Positions 9,090-18,477 of a DNA stretch of 64,000 bases are shown one piece after another. Made by a program: the position numbers and the translations under genes. The stretch comes from Crenobacter oryzisoli (GTDB lineage: Bacteria; Pseudomonadota; Gammaproteobacteria; Burkholderiales; Chromobacteriaceae), in assembly GCF_030385785.1 (NCBI RefSeq), contig NZ_JAUEDK010000024.1, positions 1 to 64,000 on the forward strand, given 5' to 3'. A model generated the notes under the pieces. It was not told the DNA's origin and made no database searches. It worked only from the letters and a program-made list of their open reading frames with translations. Every line of letters starts with the position of its first letter. The first letter of the stretch is position 1.

Positions 9090-11447
9090 TTACCCTCGCT
9101 TGATTTCAATCGGGTCGAACAGACCGCCGAGCGCCACGGTGGCCGGATGGGCCGCCACCAGACGCACGACACCTTGCGGCAATGCCGCGTCGGCACGGGC
9201 AATCACGCGCGCTTCGCCACTGCCCTGCTTCACCACCACGCTGTCGCCATCGGCGATGCCGGCTTCAGCCAGCGTCGCCGGATGAGCCGAAGCCTCCGGA
9301 GTCACGGCGTGACGGGTTGCCTGCAGCGATTCGGCACGACGGGTGATCGGGTCGACATGGAACATCGGCACATCGGCGACACGGGTCAGGCCGGCATCGG
9401 CGGCGATCACGTTGGCCGTAACGCTGGCCAGCTGGTTGTTCAGCGTCTCGGCGATGTCGCCGGCGGCGGTCAGCTCGCCCCGGATCTCTTCCACCGAGGT
9501 GTACTCGAAACCGGCGAGGCCGAGCAGGTTGCCCAGCACGCGCAGCACCTTCCAGCCCGGGCGGGTCTCGCCCAGCGGACGCACCACGCCATTGAACGAC
9601 TGCAGCTTGCCTTCCATGTTGACGAAGGAGCCGGCGGTCTCGGTGAACGGCGCGATCGGCAGCAGCACGTCGGCGTACTCCAGCAACCCGTCGCCCTTGA
9701 ACGCGGTGAACGCGATCACGGTGGCGGCCTGCTTCATCGCGGCCACGGCAGCCTGGCCGTCGTAGCTGTCGGCTTCCACCTCGGTGTTGAACAACACGTA
9801 GGCCTTGCGCGGGGCGGCGATCATCTCGGCCGCGTTGGCGCCAGCGGTCACGCTGGCACCAAAGGCGCCGCGCTTCGGCAGCACACCGACCAGCTCGGCA
9901 CCGACGCTGTTGCCGGCCACGCTCAGCACGCCGAAGCTCGCGCCGGTCAGACGGGCGATCTCTTGGCTCAGCGCCACGAGGTCGGCGTAGGCCGGGTTGT
10001 GCTGGGCAGCGGCACCCAGTGCCAACGCCGCGGTTTCGCCGTTGGCGAGGCTCTGCGCGATGGCGCGTGCAGCATCGGAAACGGTCACGGCGGCCAGATC
10101 GATGGCGGTGTCGCCCCCCTTGATCTCGACCACGGCCTTCAGCACCTGGGCGACGGCGTTGGCCAGCGCGCCCGGGGCGACGATCAGCTTACCTTTGACA
10201 TCGATCAGCAGATTGTCGTCGGCGCTGTGGATAATGTTGAGCTCGGCGCCCTTCTTCACCGCCTGACGCAGACGCGCGGTCAAGAGCGGCTGCTCGCTGC
10301 GCAGCGTCGATCCGATCACCAGCAGCGACTTGGCCGCGGCGAAGTCGACGATGCTGCTGCCCAGCCACTCGACGCCCTGCTTGGCGGCATCGGCGCGGAA
10401 GTCGCTGCGACGCAGGCGGTGGTCGATGTTGTGTACACCGAACTCGCGCGCCAGCTTCTGCAGCAGGAACAGTTCTTCGGTGGTCGAGTGCGCCCCGGCC
10501 AGCACGCCAACGGCGTCCTTGCCGTGGTCGGTCGACACGCCCTTCAGGCCCTTGACCACATACTCGAGCGCAGTCTGCCAGTCGGTGTCGTGCCACTTGC
10601 CGTCGAACTTGATCATCGGATTCTTCAGGCGGGCCGACGAGTTCAGCGCTTCGTACGAGAAGCGGTCACGGTCGGAGATCCAGCACTCGTTGATCGCCTC
10701 GTTCTCCAGTGGCAGCACGCGCTTGACCTCGTGGTCCTTCACCTGAACGATCAGGTTGGAGCCGAGGCCGTCGTGCGGGGCCACCGACTTGCGGCGCGAC
10801 AGCTCCCACGGACGGGCGCTGTAGCGGAACGGCTTGGAGGTCAGCGCGCCGACCGGGCACAGGTCGATCACGTTGCCGGAGATTTCCGAATCCACGGTCT
10901 TGCCGAGGAACGGCATGATCTCCGAGAACTCGCCACGGTTGCCCATGCCGATTTCTTGGAAACCGCCGATCTCTTCGGTGAAGCGCACGCAGCGGGTGCA
11001 GTGGATGCAGCGGGACATTTCTTCGGCCGACACCAGCGGGCCCATGTCCTTGCCGACCACCACGCGCTTCTCTTCCTGGTAGCGCGATTCGCCGCCACCG
11101 TAGCCGACCGCGATGTCCTGCAGCTGGCATTCGCCGCCCTGGTCGCAGATCGGGCAGTCGAGCGGGTGGTTGATCAGCAGGAACTCCATCACCCCCTGCT
11201 GCGCCTTCACGGCCATGTCGGAATGGGTGTGAACCTTCATGCCGTCGGTGACCGGAGTGGCACAGGCCGGCAGCGGCTTCGGCGCCTTTTCCACTTCTAC
11301 CAGGCACATGCGGCAGTTGGCCGCGATCGACAGCTTCTTGTGGTAGCAGAAGTGCGGGATGTAGGTCCCGACGGAGTGGGCGGCTTCCATCACGGTGCTG
11401 CCTTGCGGCACCGTCAGTTTCTTACCGTCAATTTCGATTTCAAGCAT
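9090..11447 (-). CDS. nuoG: NADH:quinone oxidoreductase subunit G
   Basis: The 785-residue protein is the large iron-sulfur subunit of the peripheral arm. From the N-terminus it shows a 2Fe-2S ferredoxin domain (CYHKKLSIAANCRMC, then C of LPACATPV), the His-Cys3 cluster N5 motif (HPLDCPICDQGGECQL), a Cys4 4Fe-4S site (CIHCTRCVRF and later DLCPVGALTSKPF) and a molybdopterin-oxidoreductase-like domain that holds no cofactor here. The extra N7 motif of some bacteria is not evident. Start and stop abut nuoF and nuoH within 3 bp each, so the three are translationally linked. Confidence 0.96.
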   Translation of the reverse strand: MLEIEIDGKKLTVPQGSTVMEAAHSVGTYIPHFCYHKKLSIAANCRMCLVEVEKAPKPLPACATPVTDGMKVHTHSDMAVKAQQGVMEFLLINHPLDCPICDQGGECQLQDIAVGYGGGESRYQEEKRVVVGKDMGPLVSAEEMSRCIHCTRCVRFTEEIGGFQEIGMGNRGEFSEIMPFLGKTVDSEISGNVIDLCPVGALTSKPFRYSARPWELSRRKSVAPHDGLGSNLIVQVKDHEVKRVLPLENEAINECWISDRDRFSYEALNSSARLKNPMIKFDGKWHDTDWQTALEYVVKGLKGVSTDHGKDAVGVLAGAHSTTEELFLLQKLAREFGVHNIDHRLRRSDFRADAAKQGVEWLGSSIVDFAAAKSLLVIGSTLRSEQPLLTARLRQAVKKGAELNIIHSADDNLLIDVKGKLIVAPGALANAVAQVLKAVVEIKGGDTAIDLAAVTVSDAARAIAQSLANGETAALALGAAAQHNPAYADLVALSQEIARLTGASFGVLSVAGNSVGAELVGVLPKRGAFGASVTAGANAAEMIAAPRKAYVLFNTEVEADSYDGQAAVAAMKQAATVIAFTAFKGDGLLEYADVLLPIAPFTETAGSFVNMEGKLQSFNGVVRPLGETRPGWKVLRVLGNLLGLAGFEYTSVEEIRGELTAAGDIAETLNNQLASVTANVIAADAGLTRVADVPMFHVDPITRRAESLQATRHAVTPEASAHPATLAEAGIADGDSVVVKQGSGEARVIARADAALPQGVVRLVAAHPATVALGGLFDPIEIKRG

Positions 11448-11450
11448 CGC

Positions 11451-12743
11451 TCAACACCATTTGTGATTCACCAGCGGCTTCTTGTGTTCGATCAGGTATT
11501 CGAACTCATTGCGGAAGTGCTTGGTGAAACTACGAACCGGGAAGACGGCGGCGTCGGCCAGCGCGCAGATCGTGCGGCCCGCCATGTTGTTGCCGACCGA
11601 GTCCAGCAATTCGAGATCGCCCGGACGGCCTTCGCCGTTGAGAATCCGGTGGATCACGCGGTACAGCCAGCCGGTACCCTCACGGCACGGCGTGCACTGG
11701 CCACACGATTCCTCGTGGTAGAAGTAGGCCAGACGCTCCAGCGCCTTGACCATGCAGACGTGCTCGTTCATCACGATCACCGCACCGGAACCTAGCATCG
11801 AGCCCGCCTTGGAGATCGAGTCATAGTCCATCGTGCATTGCATCATGATATCGGCCGGCAGCACCGGAGCGGAAGAACCGCCCGGGATCACCGCCTTGAG
11901 CTTGCCGCCCTTCATCCCGCCGGCCATTTCCAGCAGCTCGGAGAACGGGGTGCCCAGCGGAATCTCGTAGTTGCCCGGACGATTCACGTGACCGGAGATC
12001 GAGAACAGCTTAGTGCCGCCGTTGTTCGGCTTGCCCAGTTCGAGGAACTTCTGCGCGCCATCCTTGATGATGAACGGTACCGACGCGAACGATTCGGTGT
12101 TGTTGATCGTGGTCGGTTTGCCGTACAGGCCGAACGAGGCCGGGAACGGCGGCTTGAAGCGCGGCTGGCCCTTTTTGCCTTCCAGCGACTCGAGCAGCGC
12201 GGTTTCCTCGCCGCAGATGTAGGCGCCGTAGCCATGGTGAGCGAACAGGTCAAAATTGAAGCCCGAGCCGAGGATGTTCTCGCCGAGGAAGCCAGCCTTG
12301 CGGGCCTCGTCCAGCGCGGCTTCGAACAGCTCGTAAGCTTCGAAAATCTCGCCGTGGATGTAGTTGTAACCGGCCTTCGCGCCCATCGCGTACCCGGCGA
12401 TGATCATGCCTTCGATCAGCGCGTGCGGGTTGAAGACGATAATGTCGCGGTCCTTGAAAGTACCCGGTTCGCCCTCATCAGTATTGCAGACGACGTATTT
12501 GTCACCCGGGAAGGAGCGCGGCATGAACGACCACTTCAGGCCGGTCGGGAAGCCTGCGCCGCCACGGCCGCGCAGGCCGGAGCCCTTCACTTCGGCGATC
12601 ACGTCCTCCTGCGGCATCTTGGCCGACAGGATGGACTTGAGCGCCTGGTAGCCGCCGCGCGCCATGTAGGCGTCGAGACGCCAGCAGTTGGGATCGGACG
12701 TGTCGACCCCTTCGAAAATCACGCCATTGACGAAGATTGCCAT
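11451..12743 (-). CDS. nuoF: NADH:quinone oxidoreductase subunit F (NADH and FMN site)
   Basis: The 430-residue subunit oxidises NADH. The glycine-rich NADH/FMN region reads [13 protein letters not shown] near residue 60, a second binding stretch contains [19 protein letters not shown], and the 4Fe-4S N3 motif is [15 protein letters not shown] near residue 345 with the fourth Cys in RTICALAD. It begins directly after the nuoE stop, with no gap, and is followed by nuoG after 3 bp. Confidence 0.97.
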   Translation of the reverse strand: MAIFVNGVIFEGVDTSDPNCWRLDAYMARGGYQALKSILSAKMPQEDVIAEVKGSGLRGRGGAGFPTGLKWSFMPRSFPGDKYVVCNTDEGEPGTFKDRDIIVFNPHALIEGMIIAGYAMGAKAGYNYIHGEIFEAYELFEAALDEARKAGFLGENILGSGFNFDLFAHHGYGAYICGEETALLESLEGKKGQPRFKPPFPASFGLYGKPTTINNTESFASVPFIIKDGAQKFLELGKPNNGGTKLFSISGHVNRPGNYEIPLGTPFSELLEMAGGMKGGKLKAVIPGGSSAPVLPADIMMQCTMDYDSISKAGSMLGSGAVIVMNEHVCMVKALERLAYFYHEESCGQCTPCREGTGWLYRVIHRILNGEGRPGDLELLDSVGNNMAGRTICALADAAVFPVRSFTKHFRNEFEYLIEHKKPLVNHKWC

Positions 12744-13217
12744 TTATTCCAACTCCGCCAGCTTCTTGTCGATTGCTTCGGGCGTCATGAAGCTGCACAT
12801 CTTATGGTTGTTCACCAGGAGCACCGGCGCGTCGCCGCAGGCACCCATGCACTCCCCTTCCAGCAGGGTGTACTTGCCGTCGGCGGTGGTCTCGCCCAGG
12901 CCGATGCCGAGTTTCTTCGACAGGTATTCGGCCGCGTTCACGCCGCCGGACAGGGCACAGGGCAGATTGGTGCAGACGGTCAGCTTGTACTTGCCGACCG
13001 GCTTCAGGTTGTACATGTTGTAGAACGAAGCCACTTCGTAGGCCGCCACCGGCGCAATGCCGATGTAGTTGGCGACGAACTCGATGGTTTCGGTGGCGAG
13101 CCACCCCTTCTCCTGCTGCGCGATGCGCAGCGCGCCCATCACGGCGGAACGGCGCTGGTCGGCAGGGTATTTGGCGAGCTCGCGGTCAATCAGCGCGAGC
13201 GATTCTGCGGACAACAT
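12744..13217 (-). CDS. nuoE: NADH:quinone oxidoreductase subunit E (2Fe-2S)
   Basis: The 157-residue thioredoxin-fold subunit carries cluster N1a. Its four cysteines are visible in CTNLPC and in CMGACGDAP, the family pattern. It partners with NuoF at the tip of the peripheral arm. The ATG overlaps the nuoD stop (TGATG-type overlap at 13217), and nuoF follows immediately. Confidence 0.96.
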   Translation of the reverse strand: MLSAESLALIDRELAKYPADQRRSAVMGALRIAQQEKGWLATETIEFVANYIGIAPVAAYEVASFYNMYNLKPVGKYKLTVCTNLPCALSGGVNAAEYLSKKLGIGLGETTADGKYTLLEGECMGACGDAPVLLVNNHKMCSFMTPEAIDKKLAELE

Positions 13218-14470
13218 CAGCGGTCAATCTCCCCAAACACGATATCCTGCGTACCGATGATCGCGACCACGTCAGCAATCATGTGACCGCGGCACATTTC
13301 GTCGAGGCCGGCCAAGTGGGCATAGCCAGGCGCGCGGATCTTCAGGCGGTACGGTTTGTTGGCGCCATCGGACACGAGATAGATGCCGAATTCGCCCTTC
13401 GGGTGTTCCACCGCTGCGTAAGCCTCGCCTTCCGGCACGTGCATGCCTTCGGTGAACAGCTTGAAGTGGTGGATCAGCTCTTCCATGTTCGACTTCATCG
13501 ATTCGCGCGACGGCGGCGCCACCTTGTGGTTCTCGGAGATCACCGGACCCGGGTTGGCACGCAGCCACTGAACGCACTGCTTGATGATGCGGTTGGACTG
13601 GCGCATTTCTTCAACGCGCACCAGATAGCGGTCGTAGCAATCGCCGTTCACGCCGACCGGGATGTCGAAGTCGAGGCGGTCGTAGACGTCGTACGGCTGC
13701 TTCTTGCGCAGGTCCCACTCGATGCCCGAACCACGCAGCATCGGGCCGCTGAAGCCCAGCTGCAGCGCACGCTCCGGCGTCACCACGCCGATGCCCACGG
13801 TACGCTGCTTCCAGATCCGGTTGTCGGTCAAAAGCGTCTCGTAGTCGTCGACGCACTTCGGGAAGCGGTCAGCGAAGTCTTCGATGAAGTCGAGCATCGA
13901 ACCCTGGCGGTTGGCATTGAGCTCGGCAATCGCCTTGGCATTGCGGATTTTCGATGCTTTGTATTGCGGCATCGTGTCAGGCAGGTCGCGATACACGCCA
14001 CCCGGACGGAAATAAGCCGCGTGCATACGCGCGCCCGACACTGCCTCATAGCAGTCCATCAGATCTTCGCGCTCGCGGAACGCGTACAGGAACACGGTCA
14101 TCGCGCCGATGTCGATCGCGTGTGCACCGATCCACAGCAGGTGGTTCAGGACACGGGTGATCTCGGCGAACATCACGCGGATGTACTGGGCGCGCAGCGG
14201 CACGTCCACGCCGGTCAGCTTTTCGATCGCCAGGCAGTAGGCATGCTCGTTGCACATCATCGACACGTAGTCGAGACGGTCCATGTACGGCAGCGACTGG
14301 ATGAAGGTACGGGTTTCGGCCAACTTCTCGGTGCCGCGGTGCAGGAGGCCGATGTGCGGGTCGGCACGTTCGATCACTTCACCGTCGAGCTCCAGCACCA
14401 GGCGCAACACGCCGTGTGCGGCCGGGTGCTGCGGACCGAAGTTCAGCGTGTAGTTACGGATGTTAGCCAC
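13217..14470 (-). CDS. nuoD: NADH:quinone oxidoreductase subunit D
   Basis: The 417-residue 49-kDa-type subunit is related to hydrogenase large subunits and forms the quinone site together with NuoB. The start [23 protein letters not shown] and the [13 protein letters not shown] motif are clear; the last residues ([13 protein letters not shown]) match the conserved C-terminus containing the quinone-facing loop. It overlaps nuoC by 8 bp, in separate frames, indicating coupled translation. nuoC and nuoD are separate genes here, not fused as in Escherichia coli. Confidence 0.97.
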   Translation of the reverse strand: MANIRNYTLNFGPQHPAAHGVLRLVLELDGEVIERADPHIGLLHRGTEKLAETRTFIQSLPYMDRLDYVSMMCNEHAYCLAIEKLTGVDVPLRAQYIRVMFAEITRVLNHLLWIGAHAIDIGAMTVFLYAFREREDLMDCYEAVSGARMHAAYFRPGGVYRDLPDTMPQYKASKIRNAKAIAELNANRQGSMLDFIEDFADRFPKCVDDYETLLTDNRIWKQRTVGIGVVTPERALQLGFSGPMLRGSGIEWDLRKKQPYDVYDRLDFDIPVGVNGDCYDRYLVRVEEMRQSNRIIKQCVQWLRANPGPVISENHKVAPPSRESMKSNMEELIHHFKLFTEGMHVPEGEAYAAVEHPKGEFGIYLVSDGANKPYRLKIRAPGYAHLAGLDEMCRGHMIADVVAIIGTQDIVFGEIDR

Positions 14471-15056
14471 CGTAGTTCTCCTCGCGAATGATGCGCGGCG
14501 TGATTTCGCGCGGCTCGATGGTTACCGGCTGGTAGACCACGCGGCCCTCGGCCGGGTCGTAGCGCATCTCGACATAGCCGGAAATCGGGAAGTCCTTGCG
14601 GAACGGGTGGCCTACGAAGCCATAATCGGTCAACAAACGACGCAGGTCGGGGTGACCGTCGAACACGATGCCGTACAGATCGAACGCCTCGCGCTCAAAC
14701 CAGTTGATGCCGTTCCAGACATTCACCAGCGACGGCACCACCGGGAAGTCGTCTTCCTCGGCGAAGGCGCGCAGACGCAGGCGCCAGTTGTGCTTGATCG
14801 ACAGCAAGTGCAGGACGACAGCAAAGCGCGGGCCGTCCCACGGCTCATCGCGATAGCTGCTGTAGTCCATACCGCACAGGTCGGTGCATTGTTCAAAAGA
14901 CAGGCCGGCATGATCGCGCAACGTGGTGGCCACGTCGGTCAGATCCGCCGCCTTGCAGACGATAGTCAGCTCATCAAGCGCAAGCGTGGCCGAAACCAGC
15001 TTGCCGCCCAGGACCTGCTCGACTACCGACTTGAGCGCTTCCAGTTTGGAGGCCAT
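14463..15056 (-). CDS. nuoC: NADH:quinone oxidoreductase subunit C
   Basis: The 197-residue 30-kDa-type subunit of the peripheral arm contains the family signature [30 protein letters not shown] in its middle, followed by GHPFRKDFP. It has no cofactor and scaffolds NuoD and NuoB. It lies 12 bp downstream of nuoB and overlaps nuoD. Confidence 0.96.
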   Translation of the reverse strand: MASKLEALKSVVEQVLGGKLVSATLALDELTIVCKAADLTDVATTLRDHAGLSFEQCTDLCGMDYSSYRDEPWDGPRFAVVLHLLSIKHNWRLRLRAFAEEDDFPVVPSLVNVWNGINWFEREAFDLYGIVFDGHPDLRRLLTDYGFVGHPFRKDFPISGYVEMRYDPAEGRVVYQPVTIEPREITPRIIREENYGG

Positions 15057-15068
15057 AGACGTAGTACC

Positions 15069-15545
15069 TTAACGGGCGATGGTATAGGTGCGTTTGATCT
15101 TGTTTTGCAGCTGGATGATGCCGTAGAGCAGCGCCTCGGCCGTCGGCGGGCAGCCCGGCACGTAGACATCCACTGGCACGATGCGATCGCAGCCTCGCAC
15201 TACCGAGTAGGAATAATGGTAGTAACCACCGCCGTTGGCACAGGAGCCCATGGAGATTACCCAGCGCGGTTCGGCCATCTGGTCGTATACCTTGCGCAGG
15301 GCGGGCGCCATCTTGTTGCACAGCGTGCCTGCCACGATCATCAGGTCAGACTGACGCGGACTCGGGCGGAATACGATGCCGAAGCGGTCGAGGTCATAGC
15401 GCGATGCACCGGCATGCATCATTTCCACCGCGCAGCAGGCCAGACCGAAAGTCATCGGCCACAGCGAACCGGTACGAGTCCAGTTGATGAGCTTGTCAGC
15501 CGTCGTGGTGACGAAGCCCTTCTCGAGAATCCCTTCTACTCCCAT
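15069..15545 (-). CDS. nuoB: NADH:quinone oxidoreductase subunit B (cluster N2)
   Basis: The 158-residue subunit holds 4Fe-4S cluster N2, the immediate donor to quinone. Visible ligands are the tandem cysteines of [10 protein letters not shown], the Cys of [10 protein letters not shown] and the Cys of [15 protein letters not shown] chose the ATG at 15545 ([11 protein letters not shown]), which gives the usual length; a frame extended to 15566 would lie inside nuoA. The start overlaps the end of nuoA by 10 bp. Confidence 0.96.
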   Translation of the reverse strand: MGVEGILEKGFVTTTADKLINWTRTGSLWPMTFGLACCAVEMMHAGASRYDLDRFGIVFRPSPRQSDLMIVAGTLCNKMAPALRKVYDQMAEPRWVISMGSCANGGGYYHYSYSVVRGCDRIVPVDVYVPGCPPTAEALLYGIIQLQNKIKRTYTIAR

Positions 15546-15892
15546 TCCAGCGCTCCCTTTTTCCACAGATAGACAAAGCCGATCGTCAGGACGGCGATGA
15601 ATTCAATCATCACGCCAAAACCGAACATGCCCAGTTCTTTGAACACAACGGCCCACGGAAACAGGAAGGCAATTTCCAGATCGAACAGGATGAAGAGAAT
15701 AGCGACGAGATAATATCTCACGTCGAATTTCATGCGGGCATCTTCGAAGGCTTCGAAACCGCACTCATAAGGCGAGAGTTTCTCAGGGTCGGGTTTATTG
15801 GGAGCTAGAATCCTACCCAAAAGGATAGGACCGACGCCGACCAAGAGCCCGACGATGACAAACAACAAGATGGGAAAGTAATTTTGCAGCAT
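15536..15892 (-). CDS. nuoA: NADH:quinone oxidoreductase subunit A
   Basis: The 118-residue membrane subunit has three hydrophobic helices and the conserved loop [21 protein letters not shown], with the Cys that lines the quinone cavity. I chose the ATG at 15892 ([11 protein letters not shown]) from family length; the Shine-Dalgarno is weak (GGGAA). It is the first gene of the nuo operon. Its leader is only about 50 bp from a strong hairpin terminator downstream of tRNA-Leu and contains a second hairpin of its own. Confidence 0.95.
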   Translation of the reverse strand: MLQNYFPILLFVIVGLLVGVGPILLGRILAPNKPDPEKLSPYECGFEAFEDARMKFDVRYYLVAILFILFDLEIAFLFPWAVVFKELGMFGFGVMIEFIAVLTIGFVYLWKKGALEWE

Positions 15893-15907
15893 TTCCCGAA
15901 CACCCCT

Positions 15908-15933
15908 AAAAAAAGGAGGTTGTTGACCCCCTT
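15908..15933 (-). terminator. Terminator-like hairpin in the nuoA leader
   Basis: On the minus strand an AAGGGGG / CCTCCTT stem (one G-T pair) closes a 7-nt loop and runs straight into a T-run, 16-20 bp before the nuoA ATG. It has the form of an intrinsic terminator or attenuator and would have to be read through, or avoided by a closely placed promoter, for nuo expression. Confidence 0.45.
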
Positions 15934-15943
15934 GGCTCCAAGT

Positions 15944-15981
15944 AAAAAACGCCACCGGGAAGGCTCCCGGTGGCGTTTTTT
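15944..15981 (-). terminator. Intrinsic terminator between tRNA-Leu and nuoA
   Basis: A GC-rich stem (CGCCACCGGG paired with CCCGGTGGCG) with a short loop is flanked by A-runs and T-runs on both sides, so it could work in either direction. On the minus strand it ends the tpiA-secG-tRNA-Leu transcript just before nuoA. Confidence 0.85.
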
Positions 15982-15987
15982 GAATGA

Positions 15988-16073
15988 TGGTGCCGACAGT
16001 GAGACTCGAACTCACACAGCCTACGGCCACTACCCCCTCAAGATAGCGTGTCTACCAATTTCACCATGTCGGC
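15988..16073 (-). tRNA. tRNA-Leu (anticodon GAG)
   Basis: An 86-nt cloverleaf including an encoded CCA end reads on the minus strand. The acceptor stem is GCCGACA / TGTCGGC, the D-loop contains AAATTGGTAGAC, the anticodon loop TTGAGGG gives anticodon GAG, there is a long variable arm as in class II tRNAs, and the T-loop is GTTCGAGTC. It lies 14 bp after secG, as in many betaproteobacteria, and is presumably processed from the tpiA-secG transcript. Confidence 0.95.
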
Positions 16074-16090
16074 ACGTACATAAACAGTTT

Positions 16091-16441
16091 TTACTCCGGT
16101 ATTTTGCTACCGGTAGGTTTGTTGTTCGCAGCACCGCTCGGGACTTGCGGAGCTGCTTGATGTTCCACCTTGCCAGCCATTACGCCCAGATCGCTTTTTC
16201 CGCCCCCAGACAGATAAACGAGACCCAACGACGTGGCAAAAAACACAACGGCCGCAATAGCAGTCGTACGACTCAAGAAGTTGGCCGAACCCGTTGCGCC
16301 AAACAGGCTACCGGAAGAACCACCGGAACCAAATGCCGCACCCGCATCAGCGCCCTTGCCATGCTGCATCAAAACAAGGACGATGATGGTGATCGCAGAG
16401 ATCAGATTAACAACCCAAATTAACGTCTTGAGAATTTCCAT
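16091..16441 (-). CDS. secG: Preprotein translocase subunit SecG
   Basis: The 116-residue inner-membrane protein has two transmembrane helices (about 5-25 and 57-77) around the conserved cytoplasmic loop [25 protein letters not shown]-like segment (here with [15 protein letters not shown]). SecG assists SecYE in protein export. The C-terminal 35 residues are Pro/Ala/Lys-rich and variable. The start overlaps the end of tpiA by 35 bp, and the tRNA-Leu gene follows. Confidence 0.94.
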   Translation of the reverse strand: MEILKTLIWVVNLISAITIIVLVLMQHGKGADAGAAFGSGGSSGSLFGATGSANFLSRTTAIAAVVFFATSLGLVYLSGGGKSDLGVMAGKVEHQAAPQVPSGAANNKPTGSKIPE

Positions 16442-17186
16442 ACTGTATCAACTTTTCGGCGGCTTCGCAAATCTTTCGGAACGCACTGGCATTAAGTGAG
16501 GCACCTCCTACCAGCGCACCGTCTACGTTCGGCGTTGACAGAACCGCGTCCGCGTTCTCTGCCTTGACGCTACCGCCGTAGAGGACGCGAATACTATCAG
16601 CCCCCTTGGCGTTTTGCAATACCCATTGTTTGATATGGGCATGCATTGCAGCGATCTGTTCGATCGTTGCGACTTTACCGGTCCCAATTGCCCACACAGG
16701 CTCGTAGGCGATCACCAGATGGCCGCTCGCACGGCCGAGCAATACCTCAAGCTGGGTTGCAATGACCGACTCTGCCTGCCCTGCCTCGCGCTCGGCCAGC
16801 GTTTCGCCGACACATAGCACCGGCACCAAGCCAGCGTTGCTCGCCGCATCGAACTTGGCGCCGAGCAGCCGGTTGTCCTCGCCAAAATACTGGCGCCGCT
16901 CCGAGTGCCCGAGCAATACATATTCGATCCCGAACTCGGCCAACATCGCGGCGGATACTTCGCCAGTGTAGGCACCGTCGTCGGCGAACTGGCTGACGTC
17001 CTGGGCTGAAAGCGTCAGGGACTGGCCGGCCAGCTGGGCCGCGACATCGGCGAGGTAAACGGCAGGCACCGCGACACTGACCCCGCGGCGGTTGCACGCG
17101 GTCTCTCCCAGCAAGGCTGCGAGCAGCGCGCCATTGGCCGAGCGGCGGCCATTCATCTTCCAGTTTCCGATGACCAGTTTGTCCAT
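16407..17186 (-). CDS. tpiA: Triosephosphate isomerase
   Basis: The 259-residue TIM-barrel enzyme interconverts dihydroxyacetone phosphate and glyceraldehyde 3-phosphate. Catalytic regions are visible: GNWKMNG (Asn, Lys) near residue 7, LLGHSERR (His) near 92, and [12 protein letters not shown] (Glu and the flexible loop) near 160, with the phosphate-binding [11 protein letters not shown] further on. The length is normal. It is the first gene of the tpiA-secG-tRNA group. Confidence 0.97.
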   Translation of the reverse strand: MDKLVIGNWKMNGRRSANGALLAALLGETACNRRGVSVAVPAVYLADVAAQLAGQSLTLSAQDVSQFADDGAYTGEVSAAMLAEFGIEYVLLGHSERRQYFGEDNRLLGAKFDAASNAGLVPVLCVGETLAEREAGQAESVIATQLEVLLGRASGHLVIAYEPVWAIGTGKVATIEQIAAMHAHIKQWVLQNAKGADSIRVLYGGSVKAENADAVLSTPNVDGALVGGASLNASAFRKICEAAEKLIQYGNSQDVNLGC

Positions 17187-17349
17187 TGAATGCTTCTATA
17201 GAGAGGGAAAAATTGGCGGCATTGTATAGAAGGGGAGCCCGGAGCGTCCAACCCTCGGCCAGACGGCAATCGACTACGTGTAATATTACTGAAAAGAACA
17301 GCGACTAGGATGCGGCCATCACAACACACGCCGCTAACTTGGAGTTTGC

Positions 17350-18387
17350 ATGAAAACCACCATTCGTTTGGCCGCATCATTTGTCCTGTCGACCGCTTTC
17401 GTCGGTTCGGCCTTCGCCGCCGACATCACCGGCGCTGGTGCCACTTTCCCGTACCCGCTGTACGCCAAGTGGGCTGAGGCCTACAAGGGCAAGACCGGCA
17501 ACAACATGAACTACCAGTCGATCGGCTCGGGCGGTGGCATCAAGCAGATTCAGTCGAAGACCGTCGATTTTGGCGCGTCCGACATGCCGCTGAAGCCGGA
17601 AGACCTGGAAAAGTCCGGTCTGCTGCAGTTCCCGACCGTGATGGGCGGCGTGGTGCCGGTGGTCAACGTACCGGGCGTGGCAGCGGGCCAACTGAAAATG
17701 ACCGGCCCGGTGCTGGCCGACATCTATCTGGGCAAGGTCTCTAAGTGGAACGACCCGGCCCTGGCCAAGCTGAACCCGAACGTCAAGCTGCCGGATCAGA
17801 AGATTACCGTGGTACGTCGCTCGGACGGCTCGGGCACCACCTTCCTGTTCACCAACTACCTGTCGAAGGTATCGCCGGAATGGAGCAGCAGCGTTGGCTC
17901 GAACACCGCGGTTAGCTGGAAAACCGGTGTCGGTGGCAAGGGTAACGAGGGCGTCGCCAACTACGTGACCCGCATCAAGGGTTCGATCGGCTACGTTGAG
18001 TACGCTTACGCCAAGCAGAACAAGATCGCCCACGTTTCGCTGCAGAACGCCGCCGGCAACTTCGTCCAGCCGGTCGACACCACCTTCAAGGCCGCTGCCG
18101 CCAACGCCGACTGGAAGAAGGCTCCGGGCTTCTACCTGATCCTGACCAACCAGCCTGGCAAGGACAGCTGGCCGATCACCGGCGCGACCTTTATCCTGAT
18201 GCACAAGAAACAGGACAAGCCGGCGCAGGGCGAAGAGGCGCTGAAGTTCTTCGACTGGGCCTACAGCAATGGTGACGGCCTGGCTCAGCATCTCGACTAT
18301 GTGCCGATGCCGGCCGCGACCAAGAGCCTGATCCGCGCCAGCTGGAAGCAGATCAGCGACGACAGCGGCAAGGCGCTTTGGAAGTAA
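17350..18387 (+). CDS. pstS: Phosphate ABC transporter substrate-binding protein PstS
   Basis: The 345-residue protein has a Sec signal peptide (cleavage after FVGSAFA near residue 23) and the family start ITGAGATFPYPLYAKWAEAY, with the phosphate-contacting stretches SGGGIKQI, GASDMPL and RSDGSGTTFLF. It captures phosphate in the periplasm for PstCAB. TTGGAG precedes the ATG. The gene heads pstSCAB; no convincing Pho box could be found in the 163 bp upstream. Confidence 0.96.
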   Translation: MKTTIRLAASFVLSTAFVGSAFAADITGAGATFPYPLYAKWAEAYKGKTGNNMNYQSIGSGGGIKQIQSKTVDFGASDMPLKPEDLEKSGLLQFPTVMGGVVPVVNVPGVAAGQLKMTGPVLADIYLGKVSKWNDPALAKLNPNVKLPDQKITVVRRSDGSGTTFLFTNYLSKVSPEWSSSVGSNTAVSWKTGVGGKGNEGVANYVTRIKGSIGYVEYAYAKQNKIAHVSLQNAAGNFVQPVDTTFKAAAANADWKKAPGFYLILTNQPGKDSWPITGATFILMHKKQDKPAQGEEALKFFDWAYSNGDGLAQHLDYVPMPAATKSLIRASWKQISDDSGKALWK

Positions 18388-18429
18388 TTCGCCCCTGAGC
18401 GGGCCGCCTGCCGGCGGCTGGGCGAGAAG

Positions 18430-18455
18430 GCCGGGGAAGCTCTCCCCGGCTTTTT
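18430..18455 (+). terminator. Hairpin terminator/attenuator between pstS and pstC
   Basis: The stem GCCGGGGA / TCCCCGGC with a 5-nt loop is followed by TTTTT, 22 bp before the pstC ATG. It would end part of the transcripts after pstS, which fits the family's need for more binding protein than channel. Confidence 0.75.
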
Positions 18456-18477
18456 GTCTTAACTCTAAGAGCTTTGC

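Noticed and set aside
8757-11795. Very long open frame on the plus strand opposite nuoG and nuoF
   Set aside because: It is fully antisense to well-identified genes, rich in His, Gln and Arg, and matches no family; it follows from high GC at third positions.
17187-17349. Possible Pho box upstream of pstS (TGTAATA, then TGAAAAG 11 bp on)
   Set aside because: The repeats agree poorly with the 7-bp Pho box units; the evidence is too weak to call a site.
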